This document shows, piece by piece, positions 35,351 through 47,300 of a DNA stretch of 64,000 nt (position 1 is its first letter; every line of letters begins with the position of its first letter). The stretch is from Warburgia ugandensis (lineage: Eukaryota > Streptophyta > Magnoliopsida > Canellales > Canellaceae). The notes under the pieces were generated by a model. That model made no database searches. It saw only the letters and a list, made by a program, of their open reading frames with translations, and was not told where the DNA came from. The translations under genes were made by a program, and so were the position numbers. The stretch is from NCBI GenBank assembly GCA_035236585.1, contig CP141131.1, positions 19,443,103-19,507,102 of the forward strand, read 5' to 3'.

Positions 35351-36547
35351 AAACAGAAAATACGATCTTATGATACCCATTTGAGGCCTTATTAACTTTG
35401 ATCGAAACCTGTAGACAATCTAGCTTCAGAAAGATCATCAAGAAACAACTTTATGGTATTTATGTTTAGCTAGCATGTAAAGGTTCCCTTTGAGAAAGCA
35501 AAGGAGGTAGTCAGTTTCTTCATCCATTCTTTTCTTAGTAGTGCCGAATTCATAAGAAAAATATTACCTGCTGCCTAGTTCAATGTTTGTGCTCCTCACT
35601 TGTCAGACACTCTTCCTGTTAGCATTCCTCTTGTGGATTCTGATAAACTATGAGTAGGAAGATATACTGTTGGAGCCCACCCCTTTTGGGTTATCCAAAC
35701 CGTCCATGTGGTGGGATTCAGTTATTGATGCGCCACAAAATTGAAAACTCATTTGACAGTTCCAGCTCCAATTTGTGGTCTTTAATTGGACGGTGGAAAA
35801 ACAAAAGCGCAACGGTGAAACATTCATCAACGTACCTCCACTATCAGTGAGTTATAATCAATGCAACCATAATCGCTTCATCCAAAGAATGCGCCGCCAG
35901 CTTGGTTAGGATCAACGGCCCCCTAAATTGTACTTCTCCGCTGGAGGCATCCAGACAGGCACAAGAAGAGTTTACAAATTACAACCATCAGACCTACCTC
36001 AGCCAAAAAACGTATGCCATGTTACTGTAAGTCCCAAAATATTCGGTGACTTTAACCATTGATCTATATCGTAGCCGACAATAACTTTTAGGTCTTTAGT
36101 CACCATAATCTTGTAGACTAGATTTTTTTCCAGCACGTATTCAGATATTCATGACCTTGGAATGCCAACAGATGTCTATTATCTAATTCCCCAGACCTGA
36201 TAGTACCTATTTCCAATGCCAAAGTCACTGAATGAGGAAGTTGTCAATCCCTAAAACGAACTATGTAATGTACTTTATCTGCTGGGTGTGAGGTGGATGA
36301 CTTCAAAACAAACTCCTCATTCGTTAGATTAGATAGAGAAGATGATTTCGTGATCCTCTGCCGAACCTATTCCAATTCCAAGAGCCCAAACTCGGATCTT
36401 GGCATAATCAAATGCTTTTGCGTATTTATATGGTCACAACTGCTCATAAGAACTATGAGATCTCTCGGACAATCATGCCCAGTAATAGAAAGCTCACTAT
36501 ATATACTTCAATTGGAATTTGGTTGTACGATAATCCCTCCCTCTTAA
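35351..36547. other. Intergenic: no gene seen
   Basis: Contains a GAGCCCACCCC...CCAAACCGTCCATGTGG segment near 35674-35715 that looks like the end of a nonautonomous DNA transposon, but a matching inverted end was not found. No coding segment recognised. Confidence 0.4.
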
Positions 36548-36610
36548 GCATCCATGGCTGAATGGTTAAAGCGCCAACTCATAATTGGCAAATTCGTAGG
36601 TTCAATTCCC
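36548..36610 (+). pseudogene. trnI-CAU: Plastid tRNA-Ile(CAU) remnant (nuclear plastid DNA)
   Basis: The segment reads like plastid trnI-CAU: acceptor strand GCATCCA, D arm TGGCTGAATGGTTAAAGCGC, anticodon CAT at 36580-36582 in AACTCATAATTGGC, and T arm GTAGGTTCAATTCC. One C is missing next to the anticodon stem, one G has become A, and the sequence departs from a tRNA in the T stem (CCAAGAAATCG in place of the CTACTGGATGC that would pair with GCATCCA). It cannot fold the acceptor stem, so it is a broken copy. The flanks do not look like rpl23 or ycf2 to me. Confidence 0.82.
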
Positions 36611-36805
36611 AAGAAATCGTTAACAAACCTTTAACTATTCGTTGGATCCTTGGAGCAGCTTTCAAATAACGTATACGTTATAAGATAAGCTTAAAAAAAT
36701 GTTCATTTGCTGAGATACTGAATGCTTACCAAAAGAGTACACGGTTTGAAGTCTTGGTAAGAGTACACGGTTTTCTTTATCTTGCATGGTGATGAGTTTT
36801 TTAGA

Positions 36806-37490
36806 TCTAAGGCACTTGTCATGTTCGGAATGACTTAGGTACGTCACTTACCAAGTTTCATGGATGCTTTTAGACTATGTTTCTTTGTGTTGAAACTTGA
36901 TCATTGATTTTGAAAAAAAAAAATCCTAAGAGCCAACAAAATCATTTGAATGCATTAATTTTTTAGGGATACCTTATTTTTGTTTCGAAAACAGGATGAA
37001 CGGCTTAAATATTTTAAAAAATTGCTAGATATTGGCACTCATCATGTTTGGAATGACTTATATAGGCTACTTACTAGGTGCTCATTAGATGCTTTCAGCC
37101 TATACTTCTTCAAGTTAAAATTAACCATCAATTAAAAAGAAAAGAAAAAGATTAAAAAACCCATAATTATTAGAGAAATCTAAATGCATTGATTTCTTGA
37201 GATTACCTAATTTTTGTCTCAGGAACATGATGAATGGCTCAAATCTTTTAAAAAATTACTTAGTGATTGCACTCATAATGTTCCAAATGGCTTAGATAGA
37301 CTACTTACTAAGTTCCCATTGGATACTTTCAGTCTATGTTTCTTTGAGTTGAAAATCAACCATCTATTACAAATAAAATAAAAAATAAAAAAATCAAAGA
37401 CCCAATGAGTTGTTGGAATCATCCAAATATATTGATTTATCAAGAGTTAAGTAATTTTTGAAAACATTATGAACAACTTAATTCTTCCAA
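36806..37490 (+). repeat. Tandem array, about 231-bp unit, three copies
   Basis: Copies start at 36806, 37037 and 37270 with ACTCATnATGTTnGGAATGnCTTA. Each continues with a CTACTTACTAAGTnnnCATTGGATGCTTT block, TATGTTTCTTTGAGTTGAAA, a poly-A/T stretch, AATGCATTGATTT and GGAACATGATGAA-GGCT. Parts of the unit resemble dispersed repeat A (TTTAGCCTAYGTTTCTTTAAGT), so the array may be a tandem form of that family. Confidence 0.75.
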
Positions 37491-38318
37491 CAAATGCTCT
37501 CAGTGTGATGTACTCTACTGACACTTTATGAGCTGCCAATGGCAGGGAAATGATAACTATCAACAGGTGGTGGTTTTGTCCATTGTTTGTTATTCTCGTG
37601 CCAAGGGCCCCACTTTGTGGGTGCCTCAATGCGGCTGTTTGTATTTAATGTGACTTGTTTTGCAGCCTAAACTGAAAAGGATTGCCTGAGAGAAGTAGCT
37701 ATCGGTTGTGGGCCGATTTCATCTGTCAAATGAATAATTATAGTATTTTAGCGATGTCAATAACAAGGAATACTACCAAGTATTGTTCCTTGTCCTTGTC
37801 CTGTCCATGGTCTCTCACCTGGAGCCAAAAGCCCCAAGGAAAACAAACCAAGCATGAATAAGAACAGAAAGATAAGAACCAGGACTTTCCTTTATACAGA
37901 TCTATGGGTGGAAGTGTTTTCTATCATCACATTTCACTGCCCAGTCTTTTTCCATAATACAACAAGGGAAGCAGCCTACACAACTGACAACACCTTCCCA
38001 CTATCATATATCTATCTACATCAGTGTCGAACACCAAAACACAATTTTCTTTCTTTCTTCTTCTTTTAAACAACTGAACACCTTGCAATTGGCAAGGAAA
38101 CATAGAAGATGACTCATCTCCTCTCGGACTGTCGCTACGACCTATTGCGGTCTCCCATTGGCTTTCATAGGCTGGGTTCACTAACCCAATATCACGTGAT
38201 GATTCTTGAGAATGCTGAGCCAGTAACGAAACGGTTGAGCTTCTCCCCTCGGCTTCTGGTTCTCCGATTACCGCAGAGTTCAATGCTCCATGTTTGAGGT
38301 TTCAAGTGCTTGCAATGG
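37491..38318. other. No gene seen; includes the FZR 3' untranslated region
   Basis: The FZR transcript must run left of its stop codon (38319) into this stretch. No other coding segment recognised; open frames at 37927-38283 have no family resemblance. Confidence 0.45.
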
Positions 38319-41300
38319 TCATCGTATCTGGGTTCTGCCAAGAGATGAAGCCCCTATGTCGCTATCTGTGTTCTGTTATCAAAGTCCCATCAGCATAACA
38401 GTATCAATCCTCATTTTACAAGTGGGAAGGTGAGAGATTAAACTGAAGAAAAACAATCTCGATTTTTAAAATCCAAACTGGGTGAGAATAAGAAAGATTG
38501 CCTCACAAAATTTATGCTCTTTCCAGAAAAACACAATTTGTAGGGAAAATGGGTTATGAATACTATACTCATTTTAAAGGCCGGTTTTGTACTTGGAAAT
38601 TTCAAAAGGTTGGATATAAACAAAGTCACCTTTTCGGTTGATGCAGTCCTTACCTGAGACTTTGGAGAAGGAAACACATTCCAGAACCGAAGTGTTTCAT
38701 CACCTGCACCTGTGACAATTGTCTGGAAAAGGGAAGCAGTATCAAATGTTAAAGTGAAAGGCTGCTAGAACAAGAGAGTAAAGGAACTTATTTGTACTTC
38801 ACTTGAAAAAAAATTGGTGACAGAAGGCACATATACCAACAGAAGGCACATAGGATCAAGGATTACATACCTGGCCATCAGGTGAGATAGCGAGATAAAG
38901 AACTCTGTATGTATGACCTGTAAGGGTAGCTAACTGTAGTAGCAGAAAGTTTATATACAGTGATTAGTAAATGAAAATAGTAACAATTAATCAGAAACTA
39001 TAGATGCATGCTAGCATTTCTACCTTTGACATGGCCGGATATCTCCAGACAATTATTTGATTCTGGGAGTAGCCATGGGTGCTGACAAGTTCATTGACAT
39101 TCTTAGACCACACAAGATTGCATACCTGCATCAGATGTGGCAGTGGGATTAGTGTCTAATAAACATATGTGGAGGCAACCTAAGGATTAAAATTTCTACA
39201 AGTTTATTCAGTCTAGCTAATCAAGTTGAAAATATTATATCGTTGATAATATTATATCATCCAAACTCATGTTCAATGATAAAAAGCTCTTCTGAGGGAA
39301 GTCATAGGCTCTATCACCATCTCTGTCCAAATTCAGTCTATCTGAACTGACTTATGAACCAAAGAGGACTTCTAGAACCTTGAACTCTCCATTCCCAAAA
39401 GATCTGCAGTAACAATATATGCATAAATTCGAACTTCTCCCATATCCATTTTCTACCACAAGTTCTCATAATAAAAGCTGGTTGCGGGAATAATGATGGC
39501 ATTGCTAACCCTGCCACTTCAACTTGGGAAGAATGACGGGCATAGCTGCAGACCACAAAGCAAGGCCGATCCGGAGTTAGGTCATTGTCGATGCTGATGA
39601 AGTCACTGATGGATAGATGACAAGGGACATAGCTCATAATTAGAGCTTCCAATACCCAATGACCCATGAAAGTACTACAAGATACAGGCAAAACGATGAA
39701 ATTATCACTGAAACTGGTGATGACTGCAAACACAACGGCGATGATGGCAACAGTAGAGACGGTGCCATTACGTTCGGTCATGTAGATTTATGTTTAACTA
39801 GTAACAAGAGCTTGTCTTGGGTTGTGAAGGTTTTGACATGGTTTCATTATTGACTTCAATTTTTTTTCTACCAACAAAGGACAGTTTTGATGCATAATAT
39901 GATCATTCTGTTGGTAATAGAAGCGAAAAGAACCAAAAGATGAAGGCCGATCTCAAACATTTCCTAAGGAAGAAGGGATAATTATTACTACTAGGCTCTA
40001 TAGAAACAAAAGCTGGCTATTCATGACGACATTGACAAGAATACTGCTTGTTGAACCGTTTAAATCTCATAAAAAGTGGAAAAAATATATGAACCTTTAG
40101 CACTTTATTCTCCTTTTTCCTTTTGTTTTTGAAAGTTAGAGAACAGCCAGGGCTTTATTTTTGTAGATTGATATAAGATCAGTTCCATAATCTAAAAAAG
40201 AGATAATTAAACAATCTATATATCTCCTACAAACTAGGGTTTTGTATATTTTTGTTTCTAAAGAGCCCCAAAAAGATGAATCTTTTAGCTAGGGTTATTT
40301 TACCCTCTAATTACAGCCTTAATCAACAAAAGGACAAGCTTAAAATGAGGAATTTTGGGCCAAAAAAATGTCAGTTTTGACTTGCAATTTGATTTCTGTT
40401 AAAACAACGAAATTGACCAAAACAGCCGGAATTGGCAAAATCAGCCAAAAACAGACTGCACTCCACCAAACCAAAATTTTGTGTATTTCATCTGAAATGA
40501 AACTTCACTGTTCACATTTTTCATTCATTTTTCCTGATGGGTAAGTTATGAGCTGCGAGGAGTCTAAGCCCAAGGATCCCCTCTTCCTGGTTAGTCTTTC
40601 AAATGGTCATCATCATCATCATCATCAAGACCTTATCCCCTCCTCCTGGCCACATGAATCTTATTCCTCCATTCCACTCTATTAAATACCATAGCTTAAT
40701 TTAGTCCCAAAGTTTTTAAATCTTTCCTCACCACTTCTATCCACGTTCTTTTGGTCCTTCCCCTTGCCCTTTTAGAACCTTCAACTTGTATTGCCTAACT
40801 CCTTCTAACTGGTGCCGTTGTTGGCCTCCTTTGAACATGTCCAAACCATCTAAGTCTACTCTCCCTCATCTTGTTACCTATTGGTGGTATCCCTAAATTT
40901 CTTCTAATATTTTCATTTCTAATTCTATCCTTTCTTGTCTTACCACTCATCCATCTCAACATCCTCATTTCTGCAACACTCAGCCTATGAGTATGATGTT
41001 CCTTAACTGCCCAACACTCTAATCCATAGAGCATGGCCGGCCTTATAGCCATCCTATAGAATTTTCCCTTTAGTTTGAGTGGCACCCGCCGATCACATAA
41101 AACACCCGATGCACATCTCCATTTGTTCCAACCCGCTTGGATATTCTGGGTAACCTCCCTCTCAATCTCTCCACTCTCATGGATCAATGATCCTAAGTAT
41201 CGGAAGTGGTCTCTCATGGGGACCTCTTGGTTATCAATCTTGACTGCTGCTCCACTCCTACTCTCCTTGCTAAAATTACATTCCATATATTTTGTCTTAG

Positions 41301-44300
41301 TTCGGCTAATTTTAAATCCTTTCGATTCTAATGCTTCTCTCCATAGCTCTAGCTTTATGTTGACACCCTCCCTTGTCTCATCAAGTAGGACTATATCGTC
41401 TGCAAATAGCATGCACCAGGGAATCTCCTCATGCAGATGTTTTGTTAACTCATCCATAACTAATGTGAAAAGGTATGGACTCAATGCCGATCCTTGGTGC
41501 AATCCGACAGTGACAGGAAAATCACCTGTCACGCCACTAGTGGTCTTAACATTTGTTACTGCTCCCTCATACATATCTTTAATTATGTCTATATACCCCT
41601 GAGAAACCCCTTTAACACCCAACACCCTCCATATTAACTCTCTAGGGACTCTATCACAAGCTTTCTCTAAGTCAATAAATACCATGTGTAGGTCTTTTCT
41701 CCTCTCCCTATATTTCTCTACTAATTGTCTTAGTAAGAAAATAGCTTCCATGGTAGACCTCCTAGGCATGAAACCAAATTGATTCTCCGATACACTTGTT
41801 TCATGTCGTAGCCTCTTCTCAATCACTCTTTCAAAAAGTTTCATGGTGTGGCTCATAAGTTTGATCCCTCGATAATTAGTGCAGCTCTGAATGTCTCCTT
41901 TATTCTTATAGATTGGTACAATAGAGCTTTTCCTCCACTCATCAGGCATTTTCTTAGATTTTATAATCTTGTTAGACAACTTGGTCAACCAAACTACCCA
42001 AATATCTCCCATATGCTTCCAAACCTCTATTGGTATACCATCAGGCCCCATGGCCTTTCCTGATTTCATCTTTCTCAAGGCCTCTTTTACTTCAAGCATT
42101 CTAATCCTACGTTCATATCTATAATATCTAGTGTTATTTAGATTTATAGTATTTTCAATCCCTATATTCTCAGGGCCATTGTCATTTAACAATTTTTGGA
42201 AGTATATTTCCCACCTTTGTTTGATCTCAGCATCTTTGACTAATACTCTTTGATCATCGCTTCTAATGCACCTAACATGCTCTAAGTCCTTACTCTTCTG
42301 TTCTCTTACTTTTGCAAGTTTAAACACATCTTTCTCACCTTCTCTTGTTCCTAGGCTATTATAGAGCTCATCATACGGTTTAAGTTTAGCCTCACTTACT
42401 ATTCTCTTAGCAATGTTTTTAGCATTCTTATATTGTTCATAGTTTTCATTATTTCTAATCTTCTGCCATGCTTTAAAATGCATTCGTTTTTCTTTAATAG
42501 CTTTTTGTACTGTTTCATTCCACCACCATGTTTCCTTTGCTAATAGCTTTTTACCTTTATATACTCCTAAGACATCTTTTGCCACTTTCTTAATAGAGTC
42601 AGCCATATTAGTCCACATGGTATTTACTTCTGTTTCATAATTCCAATTTCCTTCTACCATCAACTTATTTTTGAATGAGGTTATTTTCTCTCCTTTTAAG
42701 TTCCACCACTTAGTTTTTGGATGTGTATTAAGTTCAGTTCTTTTACTCCATCTTTTGATATGAATATCCATAACTATTAACCTATGTTGTGAGGTTAAAC
42801 TCTCACCGGATATCACCTTACAATCCTTACATATAGATCGTTCATTATTCCTAAGTAGAAAAAAGTCTATTTGGCTTTATGAAGTCCACTTTTAAAGGTT
42901 ATTAAGTGTTCATCCCTCTTCTTAAAGAGTGTATTTGCAATGGATAGGTTATATGACAAAGCAAAATCGAGGATATTCTCCCCCATCTCGTTTCGTTCAC
43001 CTATACCATACACTCTGTGTATTCTATCATATCCTTCCTTATCTTTTCCTACAAGGCCATTTAAGTCTGCTCTTATAAATATCCCCTCAGTATTGGGAAT
43101 TTCTTGCATGACTCCCTACATATCTTCCCAAAACTGTCTCTTAATTATATCTTGTAGCCCTACTTGTGGTGCATATGCACTTATAATATTTATAATCTGC
43201 TCTCCTAGAATCATTTTTATTATTATAATTCTATCACTGATTCTTTTAACGTCCACAACTTTATCCTTTAATTCCTTATCCACTATTATTCCTACTCCAT
43301 TTCTATTATTTTCCTTTCCTACGTACCATAATTTATACCCATCTATTTTTCTAGCTTTAGCCCCTTTCCACTTAGTTTCTTGGATACAAGCGATGTTGAC
43401 TCTCCTACGTTTTATCGTGTCTACTAACTCCAAACTCTTACCTGTTAGTGTCCCTATATTCCATGTAGTGATGCGAATCTTATGATTTGGAGATACCCTA
43501 TTTACTATCACCTTTCTCGACCTCCATGGTATGAACCCATGTCCACTTTTCACTGCACTTGAGTTCTGATGCAGCGCGTTGCTTCCGAGGGGACGCTCTA
43601 GCAGCCTTTGCCCATTTTTCACTACACCCGGGATCCGATGTAGCACGTTGCTTTTGGGAGAACGCCCTAGCAACCCTTGCCTATTTTTCACCGCATCCGG
43701 GATCCAATGTAGTGCGTTGCTTATGGGGAACGCCCTAGCTTGAGCGAATTTCAGATTTCGATTCATGTCATGTTGGGGTTGCCATAGTTTTTAAAAGCTG
43801 AAGATAATTTTCATTAAAATCATCTTCAGCTTCACCCTTGCCAGCTGGCTACCTGACGCAAGGGTGGCCATATTTTAAGAAGCTGAAGATGATTTTCATT
43901 TCTCCCTCACAAACTAATATACAAATGCATATTTATTTGTAAGAAAGAAATAATAGAATCATCTTCAACTTCCCCCTTGCCGGCTGGCTACCTGATACAA
44001 GGGTTGCCATCTTTTAAAAAGCTGGAGATGATTCTCATTTCTTCCTCACAAACTAATATACAAATGCATATTCATTTGTAAGAAAGAAATAATAGAATCA
44101 TCTTCAACTTTCCCCTTGCCGGCTGGCACCTGAAGCAAGACCCTCCTTTTTTAAAGAGTCTTTCAAATGGTGCAAATCAAATTCAACATTGGATCCTTTT
44201 GGTAAAAAGCTAGATCTTAATAGAAGGGTCCTTACTTATGAGGACGCATCAGCACACTACTAGCAGTCTGCCAATGAATCCTTGGATTTTTATACAGCTT

Positions 44301-47300
44301 CAATGACTGGCTAGTTAAAGATCACTTTAGATAGGCGCCACCAGAACAGGAATTTAGGTGGGTGAAGAGCATAATGGTTGTATGCAATGTGGAGGAGAGC
44401 ATCTTCCAAAGTTGCAAATGTCCCAATGTTAAGGTTGTGAGACTTTCCATCCAAACTTTAGTCTCTCTTAGGTTGACTGAATCCCTGCCAAGGGTATGGG
44501 ATTGTGATCATGGAAAGGATGGAAAACAAACTTGCCTGGTGGAAGAAAGGCTTCATATCCTTTGGGGGAAGGACTAGTTTGTCTATATCCACTATTATAT
44601 ACATTTATATCTTTATTCAAAATTTTGGTGGAGGTGGTTAGGAGGTTTGAGAAATTATGAAGGAGTTTCCTTTCAGATTAATGAGGGAAAAGGAGCTTAA
44701 AAATATGGAAAATTTGGGACATAGGAAGAATTTGAGTGATCTAAGTGGAACTGTAAAGGTATCCCTAGCATTTCTAAAGTGGTTTGAGGATCAAAGCTCT
44801 TCCAGAGAGAATCTGATGAGCTAAGTTGAAAATTGAAGGTATCCCAAGCATTTCTAATGTGCTTTGAGGATCAAAGATCTTCCAGAAAGAATTTGAGTGA
44901 GCTAAGTTGAAAATTGAAGGTATCCTGAGCATTTCCAATGTGCTTTGACGTTCAAAGCTCTTCCAAAGAAGTGGCAAGGCAATTTTGGGATCCAAAAGCA
45001 AGATTTATGCAGGAAAAAATCAGGTATTGGGGAGGGGGACAGACATTAGAGGCCAGGTAGAGCTTTGGTGAGCCGGTACTCCATATGTCATGTTTATGAT
45101 TTCTTCTCTCAAGAGATTATGTTTAAATGGGGGTTGCGAGAAAATAAGGCTTTAGAAAGATACTTGGCAAGGTTAACCGAAGAGTTTTCAAGCCTCTAGA
45201 TGATTCTCCCAAATAAAGAGTGAAATTTCGAATTGCTATGAGAGATTGGCATGGTTTTATGTAGGAACTCTAAAATGAGGTGCCTTGGTATTCTTCATTT
45301 TTTTGCTTGCTTAGAAATATGTTGCTCAGATGGAAAGGGCAAAAGGAATTTAGGCCTCTACTATTAAGTTTCCCTTCAAAGGCAACATACACATGTGAAG
45401 CAATGTCTTTTTCAGGTAAGCAGGACATTTGAACTCTTTCATTACTCTTAGTAAGGGCAGCGATTGACAACAGCTATGTCGTTACTGGAACTGCTTTTCT
45501 TAACCAGCTCCTCTCTCTTTCCATGGTTTGGAGTTTGACCACTCAATAGAAATGGAAGGATAATTAAGGATGAATCTTCTTAATTGGGAGTTCAACTTTG
45601 AAGCTGAAGGTTATTTATTGAGTAAAGTCTTGGCTAAATGACTCGTGATATCTTCATAAGTGAAACGAGATTTTGGGGCAAAGAGTTCAAAGAAGGTAAA
45701 AGGTAGATGGAAGACTCATGCATTTATGAAGCCATTTTGACAGCCTGAGCTAGCATGAACAATAAAGCTTTTTGGGGATGAGAACAGAATTATTATTCAC
45801 TCTTTCCTACTGCTAGGTAGACCCCTGCATACTTTTAGGAGAGAGATGCATGGTGATCTTTTGGTTGAGGCAATTCAATCATTTTAACTTCTTTGGCATG
45901 TCAGGAAAGCATACATCCAAGGAGATTAGCAATTTAGCATCATGGATTGGTGAAACTATTGATAGAGATAGGGAAAATGGTTCTACTTCATCAATAAGCC
46001 TGTAGACTCTTTCTTAAAGACCCACTGGTTTCTACAAACTTCTTCATCATAAGACAACCTCAGTCCTTTGACGTAAATCTGTAATTCTTGTCTTTTCTTA
46101 TTTAATCGTTATGCAGAAAACAAAAAGTAAAGAAAAACAAAGAACAAGTCTGAAAACTTAGGCCTTTCTTTTCCTTTGTTCTCCCGGAATGATATACCAA
46201 GCTGTCCCTCAAAGGGGTCCAGCCAATACCATTTATTTTATAAATCATATAAACAGAAGCCAATGAACTGATGAAGATCTCCCTTGAAATAAACCCCGCT
46301 CTAGTTGGAGGAAAGGCTAGTCAATAATGTTGTCAATTCTGAGGGAGAGAATTTTCAAGACTTAAAGCTTTCATATTTTTTTTTACTAGTGCACATTTGC
46401 AAATCCATTTATCTCATTATCATGATGAACTTTCCCATGGGTGCTCTCTTGCTCTTGTACCAATTCAACACCTCCCACCAGCCTTTCAACAACATTTCAT
46501 GTTTAGAGAATTACTTGTGAATTCTTTCCAAAATTTAACAAAACACACAGGTTGACTTGAACAGTCTACCAAAAGCCTACCAGGCTCTGGGTGGTAGGAC
46601 TTATTGGACCAGAATGTTGAATGGATGAAGTAAAGGTTTGTACTTACAATATCTAAAACCATGGTCTCAGTAAGAGAACCAAGGGGTGAATGATGGACCA
46701 ACACTCTTTTCTTTGCCACTTCTCAAGGATTAAGTTATAACTTATGAAGGGTTCAATATCACATATTAGTTGGAGAAAAGAAGACTATGTAGACAGTATA
46801 ATCCAAGGACCATTGTACATATATTCCAGCAAAGAAAAGCTAGAGTAAGACCAGATACGTCATTCATGTTGCTAGCTTTTGTTGGAAGCTGTGTTCTAAC
46901 AATTCAAACAGACGTCTTGTTGCTTCTGCATCCTAAAGAAGTTTTACATTTCACTAGATTACGATTAGCATCAAAGGCACCTGCCAAAATGGAAAAGATA
47001 GCATAAAAGGAGAAAGGAGGCGTAGCAAGATATTTGAACACAAAGCATTCTAAGCAAAATTTCTCACTTCAATTTGTCCTGATGCTTGGATCCCTTAGGA
47101 ACTTTCAAAATTCAAAACCCAGAGTTGTTAATGACTGATTACTTCCTTATAACCTTACATCTTTTCAGTTTCCATAGTACTTTCAATTTAATAGAAAGCA
47201 GACATTTCTATTAAAGATGCACACTTCCCATTTTCATCTTTCTTTCAATCATTCTATAGTTTTCCTAACTTTTGATTATCCAGCAAAAGTAAGAAGACCA

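Larger units (their letters stand above)
40608..44156 (-). mobile_element. Full-length RTE-clade LINE in FZR intron 6
   Basis: 3549 bp flanked by a perfect 15-bp target duplication, AGTCTTTCAAATGGT, at 40593-40607 and 44157-44171. Its 3' end is a short (ATG)n run (40608-40626), not poly-A, typical of RTE elements. The 5' region (43785-44150) is a tandem-repeat leader. One long ORF encodes an apurinic-type endonuclease followed by a reverse transcriptase. It lies in the same orientation as FZR, so it is transcribed with the intron in sense. Confidence 0.93.

Noticed and set aside
36806..37490. CRISPR-like array
   Set aside because: Units are 231 bp with no short spacers, and the genome is that of a plant.
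40607..40630. Stand-alone (ATC)n microsatellite
   Set aside because: It is the 3' tail of the LINE, directly beside the target duplication.
41075..41602. 175-codon plus-strand ORF
   Set aside because: Antisense shadow of the LINE reverse transcriptase; the real motifs are on the minus strand.
42940..43485. 181-codon plus-strand ORF
   Set aside because: Antisense shadow of the LINE endonuclease.
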